DNA of 64,000 nucleotides from JANMDU01 sp043777675. GTDB lineage: Bacteria > Pseudomonadota > Gammaproteobacteria > Burkholderiales > Burkholderiaceae_C. Positions 1 to 8,829 of the stretch are shown here, in pieces; the stretch's first letter is position 1; the number at the start of each line of letters is the position of its first letter. The translations under genes were made by a program, and so were the position numbers. Where the stretch lies: positions 1-64,000 of the forward strand of contig JAYWHR010000033.1 in the NCBI GenBank assembly GCA_043777675.1. The letters run 5' to 3'. The notes under the pieces are model-generated. The model was not told where the DNA came from and did no database searches. It saw only the letters and a list, made by a program, of their open reading frames with translations.

Positions 1-49
1 TGGTGTCGAACACTCTTCTCGATTTCGGATTGCTCACGGTTTGTGCCAT
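1..49 (-). CDS. Possible 5' end of a gene running off the left edge
   Basis: An ATG at 47-49 (minus strand) opens a frame of 16 codons (MAQTVSNPKSRRVFDT) that is still open at the window edge. It starts 7 bp after the stop codon of the RTX gene, so it could be the next gene of that operon. There is no strong ribosome binding site, and 16 codons are too few to identify a family. It could equally be chance open sequence, or a displaced piece of the RTX gene, whose own C-terminus looks cut short. Confidence 0.2.
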   Translation of the reverse strand, partial: MAQTVSNPKSRRVFDT

Positions 50-56
50 TTCAGTT

Positions 57-2954
57 TTAACAACCTATCGGGCTGTCTGTTTTTATTAGACCACTACAGT
101 AGTAGCTGCCATCGCCTTCTAGCCTGTCATTGCCCTCGCCGCCCAACAGCACATCATCGGCTCCGCCGCCAAAGAGCCAATCATCGCCAGCGCCGCCGTC
201 TAGCCTGTCTTTGCCATGAAAGGCAGCCGCTGTTGCGCCATAGCTTGCGATGCCTATTCCATCGCCATCGAGAATATCTTTGCCCGCATCGCCCCCCAGC
301 AGATCATCATTGCCACCGCCAAACAATTTGTCATCGCCTGCGCCTGCATACAGCCTGTCTTGTCCATGCTTTGCCCAATCGGTGCCTGCGCGGTACATCA
401 TGTCGCCGTACAACACATTACTGCCTCGGTTGCCGATGAGTAAATCGTTGCCATAGCCGCCGGAGAGTTGATCGTGGTTATTTCCTACAACGTCTGCACC
501 AGCGAGCAAAGTATCGTTGCCTGCCCCGGCCCACAGGTTGTCTGTACCCGCCCCTCCATCGATGAACACATCGCTGATGTCCCCGCTTTGCGTTGTTGTG
601 GCCAGTGGCTCGTTGACGACGAAGCTGCCGGGGTTGGTGCTGCTTGGCTTGGTGTAGTAGGCCCAGCCGTAGCCTTGAAATTTGTTATCGTCACCGGTGT
701 CGCTGTAGATGCCCGCATGGCTCCAGCCCTCTGGTGGCTCAACCAGTTGGCCGTTTTCATCTAAGCCACCATTGGTTTTTGCGTCGATGTCGGCGATGAT
801 GAAGTCATAGCCGTCTCCGCCGAGCAACACGTCTTTACCGCCTCCTCCGGTGATGAAGTCGTGCCCTGCGCCGCCTGAAATCGTCTCGGCCTGTGTGTTG
901 CCGCTGATCAGATCATTGCCTGCGCCTGCGTCTAGGGTGACGGGGCCGCTGACGCCATCTTTGCTGCGCACCCAGTATTGGCTCTCGCCGAAGAAGCTGC
1001 CCTCTGAGAGCTTTGTGCCTTCTTTTGTAGTGCGGTCTGCAACGACGAAGCCGTTGTTGTCGATCTTCTTGGTTTCTGTGCCAAGGTTGATGCCTAAATC
1101 GCCATCTTTCCAGTTGTTGATCGTGATCGTTGCATTTACGCTGCCTGAGCCGGCTTCTGTGCGCTGGCCGATGATGAGGTTGGTCACCGGTTGGCCGCCG
1201 CTTGCTGCACTGGCTGCGGCTGAGATGACTTGGGTGAAGACGAGGGTCTTGGAGGCGTTTTCCCACACGTTGTTTTGCACTTGGGTGAGGCTGCCTAGGC
1301 TTGCGCCGTTGATGGTGATGTTGCCTTGGCCATCGCTGTCGGTGATGCTGTCGTTGCCGAAGAGGCCGCTGAATTGGTAGGTGTCGCTTCCTTTGCCGCC
1401 GATAAGCACGTCGCTGGCTTGGTCGTTGTCTCCTCCGCGCAGGATGTCGTTGTCTGCGCCGCCTTCTAAATAGTCGCTCCCGGCTTTGCCATCCAAGGTG
1501 TCGGCTCCTGCTCCGCCGTAGAGGCGGTCGCCGAGTTTGTTGCCGCTGCCGTTTAAGGTGTCATCTCCCGTGCCGCCGAAGGCAATGAGTTGGCTGGGGA
1601 TGAGCCCTGGGCTGGTTGTGCCGCCCGGGCGCGCAGTATTCTCTGCAAGGATCGTTTTAGGGGTGCCGCTGAAATCAACGTATTGAAATTCAAAGCTTCG
1701 ATCTCTTGGCAGATGGGGGCTACGCCATTGCTGGCCTCCAAGGTCTGGTTTGCCTGTGCCCAAGGCAATCACAAAGAGCGAGCGATCTTGCAGCCATTGC
1801 TCAGTCAAAGTGCCTGCTTTGTTGACAGGATCGTAGGGTTTGAGCGCTTCGGAATTGGCAAGCTCGTTGCTGATGCTGGTGCGAATGAAGGAGCCAGCAA
1901 GCAATGCGGCGCGGGCGCTTGCGCCTTGGGCGTTGTCTTGGCTGGCCAAGATGGCAATGGCTGAGGCATCGGTGGGCAGTCGCTGCGCATCAATGGCTTG
2001 GAGCTGGGCAGGTGTTAATGCGCCAAAGAAGGCTTTGGCAGTGCTGGCAAAGTTGGAATTGGTCGTTGCTCCCAGCAGGCTTTTGCCTTGCACTGCACCC
2101 ATGAGCATGTCTAGGAATGTGTTGGCTCCCATATTGCCGATGGTTTGGAAGGCGGCTTTGAGGGTGGGGTTGGGCGTGCCTGCGAGGATGGCGCCCAGCA
2201 CATCGCTTGCACCACTGTTGACATAGCCATAGAGTGTTGCGCCCATGACGAGGGTGTCTGTTGCAATCGTGGTGGCTGCCTGAGCACGCTGCTCGGGGCT
2301 GCCGCTTTGAGAAAGTGCCAAGGTTTGTGCGCCACCGATGACGGCTGCTTTGAGACCGGCCTCGTAGGATTTGTAGGCATAGAGCACATCGCGCCAGTCA
2401 TTTAAGGTGTCAATTTGCCTAGTATCTCCGCCGCCGTTCATCAAACGACCGGTTTGATCGCTGCGCAGCAGGCTGAATAAGAGGCCTCCACTCCAGGCGG
2501 AGTTTTGCTGAAGCTCTGCTGCAGTGTCTTGCAAATTTGCGTTGAATAAAACGCGGCCTACTGCTGTCGCATCCGCAAATGCAATTCGGTCGATGGTGGG
2601 GATATCGCTGCGGTTCCAACCGGGATTTCTGCCAGATATGTCGTCAAGAAGATTTTTAGCGACTTGGTTTGATGCTTCTTGCAGTTTGCCGACTGGAATA
2701 GGTGCGCCATATCGGAGCTGGTATTGTGTTTCGGTACATCCGCGAATGAGAGCTGAGAAAGCGCCTCGTCCCGCATTTGCTTCGGTTGCACCGCGCAGCC
2801 AAAGCACGGAAGAATCCGTGATCGATGCGCCATATTCATTCACGAGCCAATCTGCGAGTGTTTTGTAAATCTGCCAAAAGCCAATTTGGCCTGCCTCCGC
2901 TTGTGTGCGCATTTGCTCCAGTTGTTGGGTGCGAGCTTCAGAGATACGGATCAT
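57..2954 (-). CDS. RTX-type (hemolysin-type calcium-binding repeat) secreted protein
   Basis: A 965-aa protein with glycine/aspartate nonapeptide repeats of the form GGxGxDxLx. They fall in four blocks at roughly residues 455-525, 670-720, 795-850 and 860-945. Such repeats bind calcium and are typical of proteins exported unfolded by type I secretion, which fits the HlyB/HlyD-like genes just upstream. The first ~450 residues are alanine-rich and resemble no enzyme domain I can name, so the activity (toxin, adhesin, hydrolase) is unknown. The ATG overlaps the stop of the preceding lipoprotein gene (ATGA), so the two are translationally coupled. The C-terminus stops abruptly after the last repeat with a short tail (..TDSPIGC) and lacks the longer secretion tail usual in this family. 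Truncation is possible. Confidence 0.85.
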   Translation of the reverse strand: MIRISEARTQQLEQMRTQAEAGQIGFWQIYKTLADWLVNEYGASITDSSVLWLRGATEANAGRGAFSALIRGCTETQYQLRYGAPIPVGKLQEASNQVAKNLLDDISGRNPGWNRSDIPTIDRIAFADATAVGRVLFNANLQDTAAELQQNSAWSGGLLFSLLRSDQTGRLMNGGGDTRQIDTLNDWRDVLYAYKSYEAGLKAAVIGGAQTLALSQSGSPEQRAQAATTIATDTLVMGATLYGYVNSGASDVLGAILAGTPNPTLKAAFQTIGNMGANTFLDMLMGAVQGKSLLGATTNSNFASTAKAFFGALTPAQLQAIDAQRLPTDASAIAILASQDNAQGASARAALLAGSFIRTSISNELANSEALKPYDPVNKAGTLTEQWLQDRSLFVIALGTGKPDLGGQQWRSPHLPRDRSFEFQYVDFSGTPKTILAENTARPGGTTSPGLIPSQLIAFGGTGDDTLNGSGNKLGDRLYGGAGADTLDGKAGSDYLEGGADNDILRGGDNDQASDVLIGGKGSDTYQFSGLFGNDSITDSDGQGNITINGASLGSLTQVQNNVWENASKTLVFTQVISAAASAASGGQPVTNLIIGQRTEAGSGSVNATITINNWKDGDLGINLGTETKKIDNNGFVVADRTTKEGTKLSEGSFFGESQYWVRSKDGVSGPVTLDAGAGNDLISGNTQAETISGGAGHDFITGGGGKDVLLGGDGYDFIIADIDAKTNGGLDENGQLVEPPEGWSHAGIYSDTGDDNKFQGYGWAYYTKPSSTNPGSFVVNEPLATTTQSGDISDVFIDGGAGTDNLWAGAGNDTLLAGADVVGNNHDQLSGGYGNDLLIGNRGSNVLYGDMMYRAGTDWAKHGQDRLYAGAGDDKLFGGGNDDLLGGDAGKDILDGDGIGIASYGATAAAFHGKDRLDGGAGDDWLFGGGADDVLLGGEGNDRLEGDGSYYCSGLIKTDSPIGC

Positions 2955-3718
2955 GGTTGTACTTTCTTGATAAGGCTACGGATTCGGGTGATTTCTTGGT
3001 TGATGGCAGGCCAGTCATTGGCATGTTTTGCATTGAAACGATAGTCTGCAAAGATGTCTGGCTCCCAGAATTCACCGCCTGAGCATGTGTTATTTTTTTG
3101 TTCCACTGCATCGTTGCGGCATGACATCGCGGGAGACCTGCCTGTGAAGCTATCTTTTTGCGCGATAGCGGTGTAATACGTGGGGTTGTGCAATTTACCT
3201 TGCGGGTCGTACAGCTTGACGACTTCCAACTCTGCGCTAGGCTTGCTGCGCTCAAGTCGATAGCCCTTGGTTTGCAGCTCTCGCCAATGCGTTTCAAACG
3301 CACTCTCGCGCTTCCACGGCTCTACCGCATTAGGCTCCGGCCAACCATTGCGGCCAGTTAGGAAGACATAAATGGTGATTTGATCTGCTTTGCCATCGCT
3401 GTTTATTTTTTGCATATCCGGCGGCATACCCATCGTATGGTTATACGGCCGCCCCTCCCACCATTGGAATCCAATTGCTCCGCGTTCACCATATCCTTTT
3501 GGCATGATGTACCAATTGCCATTGCGTTTGAAGAGTGTCTCTGTTTGTTGATTTCTCTTCGGCACCACATCACCATCACATTGATTGTCCAAACAATGCC
3601 GCCGTTGAATCTCTGCAGCTCTTGCCTGCCGCTCTTCCTTGTTTGGCCAGCAGGCAGTCAATGCCAACGCCGTTGTCAGCAGCACCAGATTAAAGAACGC
3701 GCGATTGAATATCTTCAT
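2951..3718 (-). CDS. Putative lipoprotein encoded with the RTX protein
   Basis: A 255-aa protein with a short basic N-terminus, a hydrophobic stretch and a lipobox (LALTAC, Cys at about residue 23), so it should be a lipid-anchored envelope protein. The rest is soluble, rich in Trp, Tyr and charged residues, with four more cysteines, and belongs to no family I recognise. The gene overlaps its neighbours on both sides by ATGA, upstream with a 67-aa protein and downstream with the RTX gene. Such tight coupling suggests the three products work together. A protective (immunity-like) or surface-assembly partner for the RTX protein is one reading, but this is inference from context only. Confidence 0.7.
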   Translation of the reverse strand: MKIFNRAFFNLVLLTTALALTACWPNKEERQARAAEIQRRHCLDNQCDGDVVPKRNQQTETLFKRNGNWYIMPKGYGERGAIGFQWWEGRPYNHTMGMPPDMQKINSDGKADQITIYVFLTGRNGWPEPNAVEPWKRESAFETHWRELQTKGYRLERSKPSAELEVVKLYDPQGKLHNPTYYTAIAQKDSFTGRSPAMSCRNDAVEQKNNTCSGGEFWEPDIFADYRFNAKHANDWPAINQEITRIRSLIKKVQP

Positions 3719-3918
3719 ATGCGCACTCCTTGCCCGGCTCCTGCCATGATCACATCGCCTCTTTCTCCGGCTTGGCCAGGCTCAAACAAATAGTTGTAGC
3801 CCACACCTGTCGCGTAGCCGGCCTGCGGTCTCATATTGGCTGCCCAGTTGTGTGGTGTCCACTGTCCATTTACAGCTCGGGTATGCGGGATGAGCCCGCT
3901 TTTTTGCTTGAAATTCAT
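3715..3918 (-). CDS. Small hypothetical protein of the RTX operon (67 aa)
   Basis: The start is the ATG at 3918, preceded about 10 nt upstream by AAGGAC. The longer open frame (to 4155) runs back into the transposase 3' end and has no comparable start signal. The product is hydrophilic with no signal peptide or membrane segment. Its middle is rich in Trp, Asn, Gly and Tyr (for example QWTPHNWAANMRPQAGYATG) and its tail in glycine. Its stop overlaps the lipoprotein start (ATGA). I do not recognise the family. Position and coupling suggest a chaperone, cognate partner or remnant of a larger effector. Confidence 0.5.
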   Translation of the reverse strand: MNFKQKSGLIPHTRAVNGQWTPHNWAANMRPQAGYATGVGYNYLFEPGQAGERGDVIMAGAGQGVRI

Positions 3919-4084
3919 GGGTTTGTGTCCTTGTTGACGGATATTTTTGGTTAATTTGCAAATGAGGTGCGTGCAGCCCCGGTATTTCTGACAGTGGATA
4001 GCGCAATCGAGCAATTCAGGCGTGGTTTGCCCACCAAGCTGCTGGACACTGCTTGTCGGCTGTAGGTGGGCAGCGCTGTTAGCG

Positions 4085-5014
4085 TCAGCATTGCCATTGC
4101 ACTCCGCTGAGTTGGCCGCTCCAGCCCGTCCACCAAATTGGATCGAGTGGAGCATTCTTATTGGGGGTTTTTAAATATTGCGGCTTTTGCTGTTGCCACA
4201 CTTCTTGTGGGGATTGATAGCCCAAATGCTGGTGCAAGCGAATGTTGTTGTACCAATGCTTGAATGCATCGAGCAGGGTTTGCAAATGTTCGGCGCTTTG
4301 AATATGAACTTGGTTGAGCTGCTCTTTGAGTGTGCCAAAAAGACGCTCGATTCGCCCGTTTTGCCATGGGCAATGCAGATCAGAGCGCTGGTGGCGGATG
4401 CCTGCTTGATTGAGCGCTGCAAGCCATGTGGGGCTTGTGAAACAACTTTCATTATCCGTGCGGATGCAGCGCGATGCGCCGTGTTGGGCAACGGTTTGCT
4501 GGATATGGATGACCAAATGGGCGCTGTATTTGCTCGTAACGATCAGGCTGAGCAGCTTGCGACTGCCGTGGTCAATGATGCCAAAAATGAAATGCAATTG
4601 ACCTGCAAGATCGTATTTTCCAGTGATATCAGCACCCCAAGCGTGGTTGATGCGGCTGATACCGGGAATGCGGTGCCGAATGCCTTGACGCAACTTGAGC
4701 AACGCGCTCTGGTTGATGCGCAGCACATTGGCGACATGGGTTTTGCTAATGGTGATGCGCTTTGGCTGAGTTGACTTACGCTGTGCCTGTAAGCGGTTAA
4801 AAGTCGCAGCGATTTTTCGTACGCCCGTGCCATGCGGCATCAGGACTTTGAGGCGGAGTATTTCGTGCTGCACCCATTCTGGCTTGGCTTGCGAATGGCC
4901 TTGCTTGCACTGTGCGCGACGACGAAAGACTTGCAATGGCTTCGAAGGCGCAGGCTTGGCGCGCAGTGCATGCCGAATCAATATTGTTAAATGTATGAGC
5001 AGTGCAAGGATCAT
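4085..5014 (-). CDS. Transposase-like protein with integrase (rve, DDE) core
   Basis: A 309-aa protein with a hydrophobic N-terminus, then an HTH-like region (about residues 60-105, GTGVRKIAATFNRLQ) and an integrase catalytic core. The acidic triad is visible as D in HAWGADITG, D in IRTDNESCF and E in QNGRIERLFGTLK, and the tail is Trp-rich. The domain order is that of single-ORF DDE transposases. The ATG lies 2 bp after the hlyD stop, and its ribosome binding site (GGGAG) sits inside the last hlyD codons, so it is positioned for translational coupling to the exporter genes. I see no terminal inverted repeats or target-site duplication. It is either an insertion element trimmed of its ends or a gene co-opted into the operon. 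The triad is intact, so loss of activity cannot be assumed. Confidence 0.75.
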   Translation of the reverse strand: MILALLIHLTILIRHALRAKPAPSKPLQVFRRRAQCKQGHSQAKPEWVQHEILRLKVLMPHGTGVRKIAATFNRLQAQRKSTQPKRITISKTHVANVLRINQSALLKLRQGIRHRIPGISRINHAWGADITGKYDLAGQLHFIFGIIDHGSRKLLSLIVTSKYSAHLVIHIQQTVAQHGASRCIRTDNESCFTSPTWLAALNQAGIRHQRSDLHCPWQNGRIERLFGTLKEQLNQVHIQSAEHLQTLLDAFKHWYNNIRLHQHLGYQSPQEVWQQQKPQYLKTPNKNAPLDPIWWTGWSGQLSGVQWQC

Positions 5015-5016
5015 GT

Positions 5017-6444
5017 TTATCTCTCCCTACCCGCCTCTTGCGTGGCTTTGCTCACGGGGCTGAGCAGATACTCCAGCACGGTGCGGCGGCCTTGGTGGAT
5101 TTCGGCGGTGATTTGCATGCCCGCACCCGCAGCCAAGCGCTGGCCGCTGGTGGGCGCGGTGAGGTGCTGCTGGGCGAGCTGGATACGGGCTTTAAAAATA
5201 GCTTGGGCGGGTGCAGCGCCAATGCCTTGCTGCGCTGCTTGCTCAGTGGCATCAGCGCTGACGTGGATCACCTTGCCTTGCAGCAGCCCATATTTTTGAA
5301 AAGGAAACGCAGCGAGCTTGACTTGGGCGCTCTGGCCAGGCTGCACAAAGCCAATATCTTCATTGCGAATCATCACATCAGCAAATAGCGGCTCGCCCAG
5401 CGGCACGAGCGTGAGCAAGACGCTGCTGGGCTGGACGACTGCGCCTTCGGTGGTGGTGGCCAGATCTTTCACGGTGCCGGCCTGCGGGGCGCGCAGCTCC
5501 ATGAGGCCTTCGCGGTAGGTGTTTTTCTCAAGATTGGGGCGCAATTGCTCGATCTTGGCGCGCACTTCGCTCAGCTCTTTTTGTAGCTCGCTGGCGGCAT
5601 TGCTTTGGATTTGCTGAATGCGCTTTTGCTGTGCCTCAATCGTGGCGGCCAGTGCCTTGACGCTTTCGCGCTGAGCATCTAAATCTTTGGTTTTTTCGAG
5701 GGCTTCGCGCTGCTTTTCTGCGGCAGCTAGCTGTCCAACAAAACCTTCTTTTTCAAGCTGTTGATACGACTGGGCTGATTTTTGATAGCTAGGCAGGGTT
5801 TGCTGGAGCTTGGATTGTGTCTCCAACGCGCTTTTGTATTCACCTTGGGCTTTGGCCAGCAAGGAGGTTTCTTGGCTGATGGCATCTTGCTGGGCTTTGC
5901 GCCGCGCAAAAAGCTGGGCTTGCACTTGGGCAAATAGCGCAGGCTCGTCACTGGCTTTGATAAGAAAGGGGCTTTGCCCCAGCTCGGTCATGATACGCCG
6001 CTCTTGCATGCGCTGCTGCGCAAGCTCTTGGGCAACACCAGCTTTATCGGCCCGGGCCAAGGTGGTATCGAGCCGAAGCAGCACTTGGCCAGCTTGCACG
6101 GCCTCGCCTTCTTTGACCAAGATTTGCTTGACCACGCCGCCTTCTGCGGGCTGCACGATTTTGACGAGGCTTTGCGGCGCGAGCTTGCCCTCAGCGGTGG
6201 CCACAATATCGAGCTTGCCGAAAGCTGCCCAGATAAATAGCACCAAGGTGAGCGCGCAAACGATCCAGAGCACGAGGCGGCTGATACGCTCAGGGGCTTC
6301 GGTATGGATGAGGCGCAACGGGTCGTTAAACCGGCTGCGCAGCGCGCTAAGGCTGGGTAGAGGTGGATTTGCGGGTACAGGCTGGGCGCTGCTGGCTGCA
6401 TCAGCCAGAGGCTGCGTAGCACCGGGCAGGTTAATCACGGTCAT
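5017..6444 (-). CDS. HlyD-family membrane fusion protein (type I secretion adaptor)
   Basis: A 475-aa periplasmic adaptor linking the inner-membrane ABC exporter to an outer-membrane channel. A cytoplasmic tail of ~55 residues precedes one membrane segment (LVLWIVCALTLVLFIWAAFG). A lipoyl-like half follows (GKLAPQSLVKIVQPAEGG), then a long coiled-coil hairpin (about residues 170-310, many Gln/Glu/Lys), the second lipoyl half (LRAPQAGTVKDL) and a beta-barrel domain. It ends in the family's usual LLSPV...RER tail. The start overlaps the stop of the ABC exporter by ATGA. No TolC-like gene is present in the window, so the channel must be encoded elsewhere. Confidence 0.93.
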   Translation of the reverse strand: MTVINLPGATQPLADAASSAQPVPANPPLPSLSALRSRFNDPLRLIHTEAPERISRLVLWIVCALTLVLFIWAAFGKLDIVATAEGKLAPQSLVKIVQPAEGGVVKQILVKEGEAVQAGQVLLRLDTTLARADKAGVAQELAQQRMQERRIMTELGQSPFLIKASDEPALFAQVQAQLFARRKAQQDAISQETSLLAKAQGEYKSALETQSKLQQTLPSYQKSAQSYQQLEKEGFVGQLAAAEKQREALEKTKDLDAQRESVKALAATIEAQQKRIQQIQSNAASELQKELSEVRAKIEQLRPNLEKNTYREGLMELRAPQAGTVKDLATTTEGAVVQPSSVLLTLVPLGEPLFADVMIRNEDIGFVQPGQSAQVKLAAFPFQKYGLLQGKVIHVSADATEQAAQQGIGAAPAQAIFKARIQLAQQHLTAPTSGQRLAAGAGMQITAEIHQGRRTVLEYLLSPVSKATQEAGRER

Positions 6445-8570
6445 GAGGCTTCTCCCGTGGCTGGGCGGCTGGGCTGTATGCGCTGCATGCCCTCGGCAGT
6501 AAGCTGAAACAAGGTATCCACTTGCAGGCCACGTGGCAAGCCATGTGTGATGAAGAGCATGGTGACTTTGCCGCGCAGGCTGTTGATGGTTTTGGCAAAC
6601 GATTCAGCCGTGGGCGCATCGAGCGCGCTGGTGGCTTCATCAAATATCAACACTTTGGGGCGCTTGAGCAAGGCGCGCGCAATGGCGATGCGCTGGCGCT
6701 GCCCGCCCGAGAGGCCCGCGCCGCGCTCACCGATTTCGGTTTGGTAGCCCTCGGGCAGCGCTTCAATCACCCCATTGACTTCAGCCAGCTTGCAAGCTGC
6801 GACGATTTGCTCAAAGCTGGCTTGCGGACTGGCCATTTGCAGGTTGTCAAGGATCGTGCCGCTGAAAAGCGTGGTTTCTTGCGGCACCACGCCAAAATGG
6901 CTGCGCAACTCATTGGCGCTGAGGTGAGCAATATCCACGCCATCAATCACGATGCGGCCTTCGCTGGGCTGATAAAAGCCTTGCATCAGCTTGGCCAGCG
7001 TGCTTTTGCCGCAGCCTGATGGCCCCATGATGGCAATCGTTTGCCCGGCGGGGAGCTGGGCGCTGAGGTTTTGATACAGCAGCGGAAGCTTATCGCTATA
7101 CCGGAAGGCGAGATTCTCAAATTCAATGCGTCCGTGGCCGGCTTGCAAGCGCTTGGGTTGCAGGCTGTAGGGCTCGGTGGGCACATTCATCAAATCGCCT
7201 AATCGATCCACCGACAGCTTGGCTTGCTGAAATTGCTGCCACAAGCCCACCATACGCAGCATGGGCTGGGAGACGCGGCTGGCAAACATTTGAAAGGCCA
7301 CGAGCATGCCAATGGTAAAAGCTTCGCCACTCATCACCATCCATGCGCCCACGCCGAGCACGAGCAGCGTCATGATTTGCTCCAGCATTTGGGCGAGGCT
7401 GTTGTAGCTATTGGCCAATTGCTTGGTGGCATAGCCTGCGGCCAGATAAGTGGCTAAATAGCCCCGGTAGCGGCTGGCGAGCTGAGGCTCTAGTTGCAGA
7501 GATTTCACGGTCTCCAACCCGCCCACATATTCTGTGACGAAGGCTTGATTGCGCGCGCCGAGCTGGAATTGCTCTTGCAAGCGGCGCTGAAAAATGGGCG
7601 CCACCAAAAAACTGAGCAAGGCTACCACCCCCATGATGCCGAGCACGATGGCAGTGAGCGTAACGCTGTAGTACAGCATGATGGCCACGAAGATTAGCAA
7701 GAAGGGAAAATCCAAAATCAGGGTCACTGCCGTGCTGGCAATGAATTCGCGAATCGTCTCTACGCCATGCAGCCGCGCAGAGATGACGCCCGTCGGACGA
7801 TGCTGAAAATACAGCGGGGGCAGCTTGAAGAGCCTTTCGAAAACTGCCGTGCCTAAAACGGCATCCACCCGGTTGCCGGTGTGCAAAACAAGATATTGCC
7901 TCAGCCAACTGAGCACGGTGGTGAACACGATGAAAACTGCCATGCCGATCAGCACGACAACCAGCGTGCTTTGCGTGCGATGAACGATGACTTTATCGAT
8001 AATGGTTTGCGTAAACAGCGGCGTGGCCAAAGCGAGCAACTGAATAACCAGCGAGGCCAGTAATATCTCTTGCCACAGGCGCTTGTGGCGTAGCAGCTCA
8101 GGCACAAACCAACTAAAACCAAAGCGGCGCGATTGGGCTTCGAGAATGGCACTATCAGGGTCTGAGCCGGCTTCGACGCGGGTGGTCAGCAGCAAACCTT
8201 GCTCATGCGCCAGAGCGCCATAAAAAGCATCCAAGGGCATGGCCTGCGCCATGGCTTGGCCGGGCTGGATCAGGAGAACTTGCTGATCATCAGCTTGGAG
8301 CAATAAAGCGGGAGAGCTAGTGTTGTTTGGAGAGGCAGCATTGAGCCACACTAATTGAGGGAAAGTGTTTTTTTGAAGTGATTTGCGTTTGATTGGCCGT
8401 GCTTTTGTATCAATGCCCAGCCCCGCGAGGGCTTGAACAAGTGCGCCTGCATCATGCGGCGGTGCAAATTGCTGTTGAACGATATCCCGCTGGAAAGGAC
8501 GCTGGAGCAAGGCGCAACTGGCTTCCACGCACCAAGAGAACTCCTCTGTTGATAAGCCTATTATCTGCAT
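6441..8570 (-). CDS. HlyB-like type I secretion ABC exporter (peptidase-like domain, permease, ATPase)
   Basis: A 709-aa fused exporter. Residues ~1-125 form a C39-peptidase-like domain. The region around SWCVEASCALLQ does not show the canonical catalytic Cys context, so it is probably a non-cleaving substrate-recruiting domain as in HlyB. A six-helix permease domain follows (~155-430). The ATPase has Walker A GPSGCGKSTL, signature LSGGQRQRIAIARALL and Walker B VLIFDEATSALD. It should drive export of the RTX protein encoded downstream. The ATG at 8570 is preferred over 8582 because GGGAG lies 5 nt upstream of it. It is the first gene of the operon, behind a 44-bp dyad. Confidence 0.93.
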   Translation of the reverse strand: MQIIGLSTEEFSWCVEASCALLQRPFQRDIVQQQFAPPHDAGALVQALAGLGIDTKARPIKRKSLQKNTFPQLVWLNAASPNNTSSPALLLQADDQQVLLIQPGQAMAQAMPLDAFYGALAHEQGLLLTTRVEAGSDPDSAILEAQSRRFGFSWFVPELLRHKRLWQEILLASLVIQLLALATPLFTQTIIDKVIVHRTQSTLVVVLIGMAVFIVFTTVLSWLRQYLVLHTGNRVDAVLGTAVFERLFKLPPLYFQHRPTGVISARLHGVETIREFIASTAVTLILDFPFLLIFVAIMLYYSVTLTAIVLGIMGVVALLSFLVAPIFQRRLQEQFQLGARNQAFVTEYVGGLETVKSLQLEPQLASRYRGYLATYLAAGYATKQLANSYNSLAQMLEQIMTLLVLGVGAWMVMSGEAFTIGMLVAFQMFASRVSQPMLRMVGLWQQFQQAKLSVDRLGDLMNVPTEPYSLQPKRLQAGHGRIEFENLAFRYSDKLPLLYQNLSAQLPAGQTIAIMGPSGCGKSTLAKLMQGFYQPSEGRIVIDGVDIAHLSANELRSHFGVVPQETTLFSGTILDNLQMASPQASFEQIVAACKLAEVNGVIEALPEGYQTEIGERGAGLSGGQRQRIAIARALLKRPKVLIFDEATSALDAPTAESFAKTINSLRGKVTMLFITHGLPRGLQVDTLFQLTAEGMQRIQPSRPATGEAS

Positions 8571-8589
8571 TAGTACTCCCACCCATTAA

Positions 8590-8605
8590 ATTTGCAATTG
8601 CAAAT
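8590..8605. promoter_or_regulatory. 16-bp perfect palindrome upstream of the exporter gene
   Basis: ATTTGCAATTGCAAAT reads identically on both strands and ends 20 bp before the exporter ATG. A transcription factor dimer site covering the 5' leader is plausible, but no regulator can be assigned. Confidence 0.4.
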
Positions 8606-8661
8606 CTGGCTATTGTTTCGAATATCAAAATTGATTAATTCAATAAACGATTCTGCACATA

Positions 8662-8705
8662 TTTTTACAAGTGGTTATGTAGTACTACACAATTTCTTGT
8701 AAAAG
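8662..8705. promoter_or_regulatory. 44-bp AT-rich dyad upstream of the secretion operon
   Basis: A symmetric structure centred at 8683.5. The centre is a perfect 12-bp palindrome (TGTAGTACTACA). The outer arms (TTTTACAAG and CTTGTAAAA) share the same centre, so 17 of 21 base pairs match. It lies in the 259-bp AT-rich gap between ntrC and the exporter gene, about 90-135 bp upstream of the exporter ATG. It lacks a GC-rich stem followed by a T run, so an operator or activator site fits better than an ntrC terminator. The rest of the gap shows no gene. Confidence 0.5.
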
Positions 8706-8829
8706 AATGGAATTTTTACTTTAAGTTGCAATGGCTTATATGACCCACTTGGCAGCCAAACTGCTAAACAGACACAGACCAATGGGTTAAAAAATTGGAT
8801 CGGAAAGACGACCTAAAAGGCAGTGAGCG

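Noticed and set aside
3919..4155. Longer form of the 67-aa protein starting at 4155
   Set aside because: It would run through the transposase 3' end without a start signal, whereas AAGGAC precedes the ATG at 3918.
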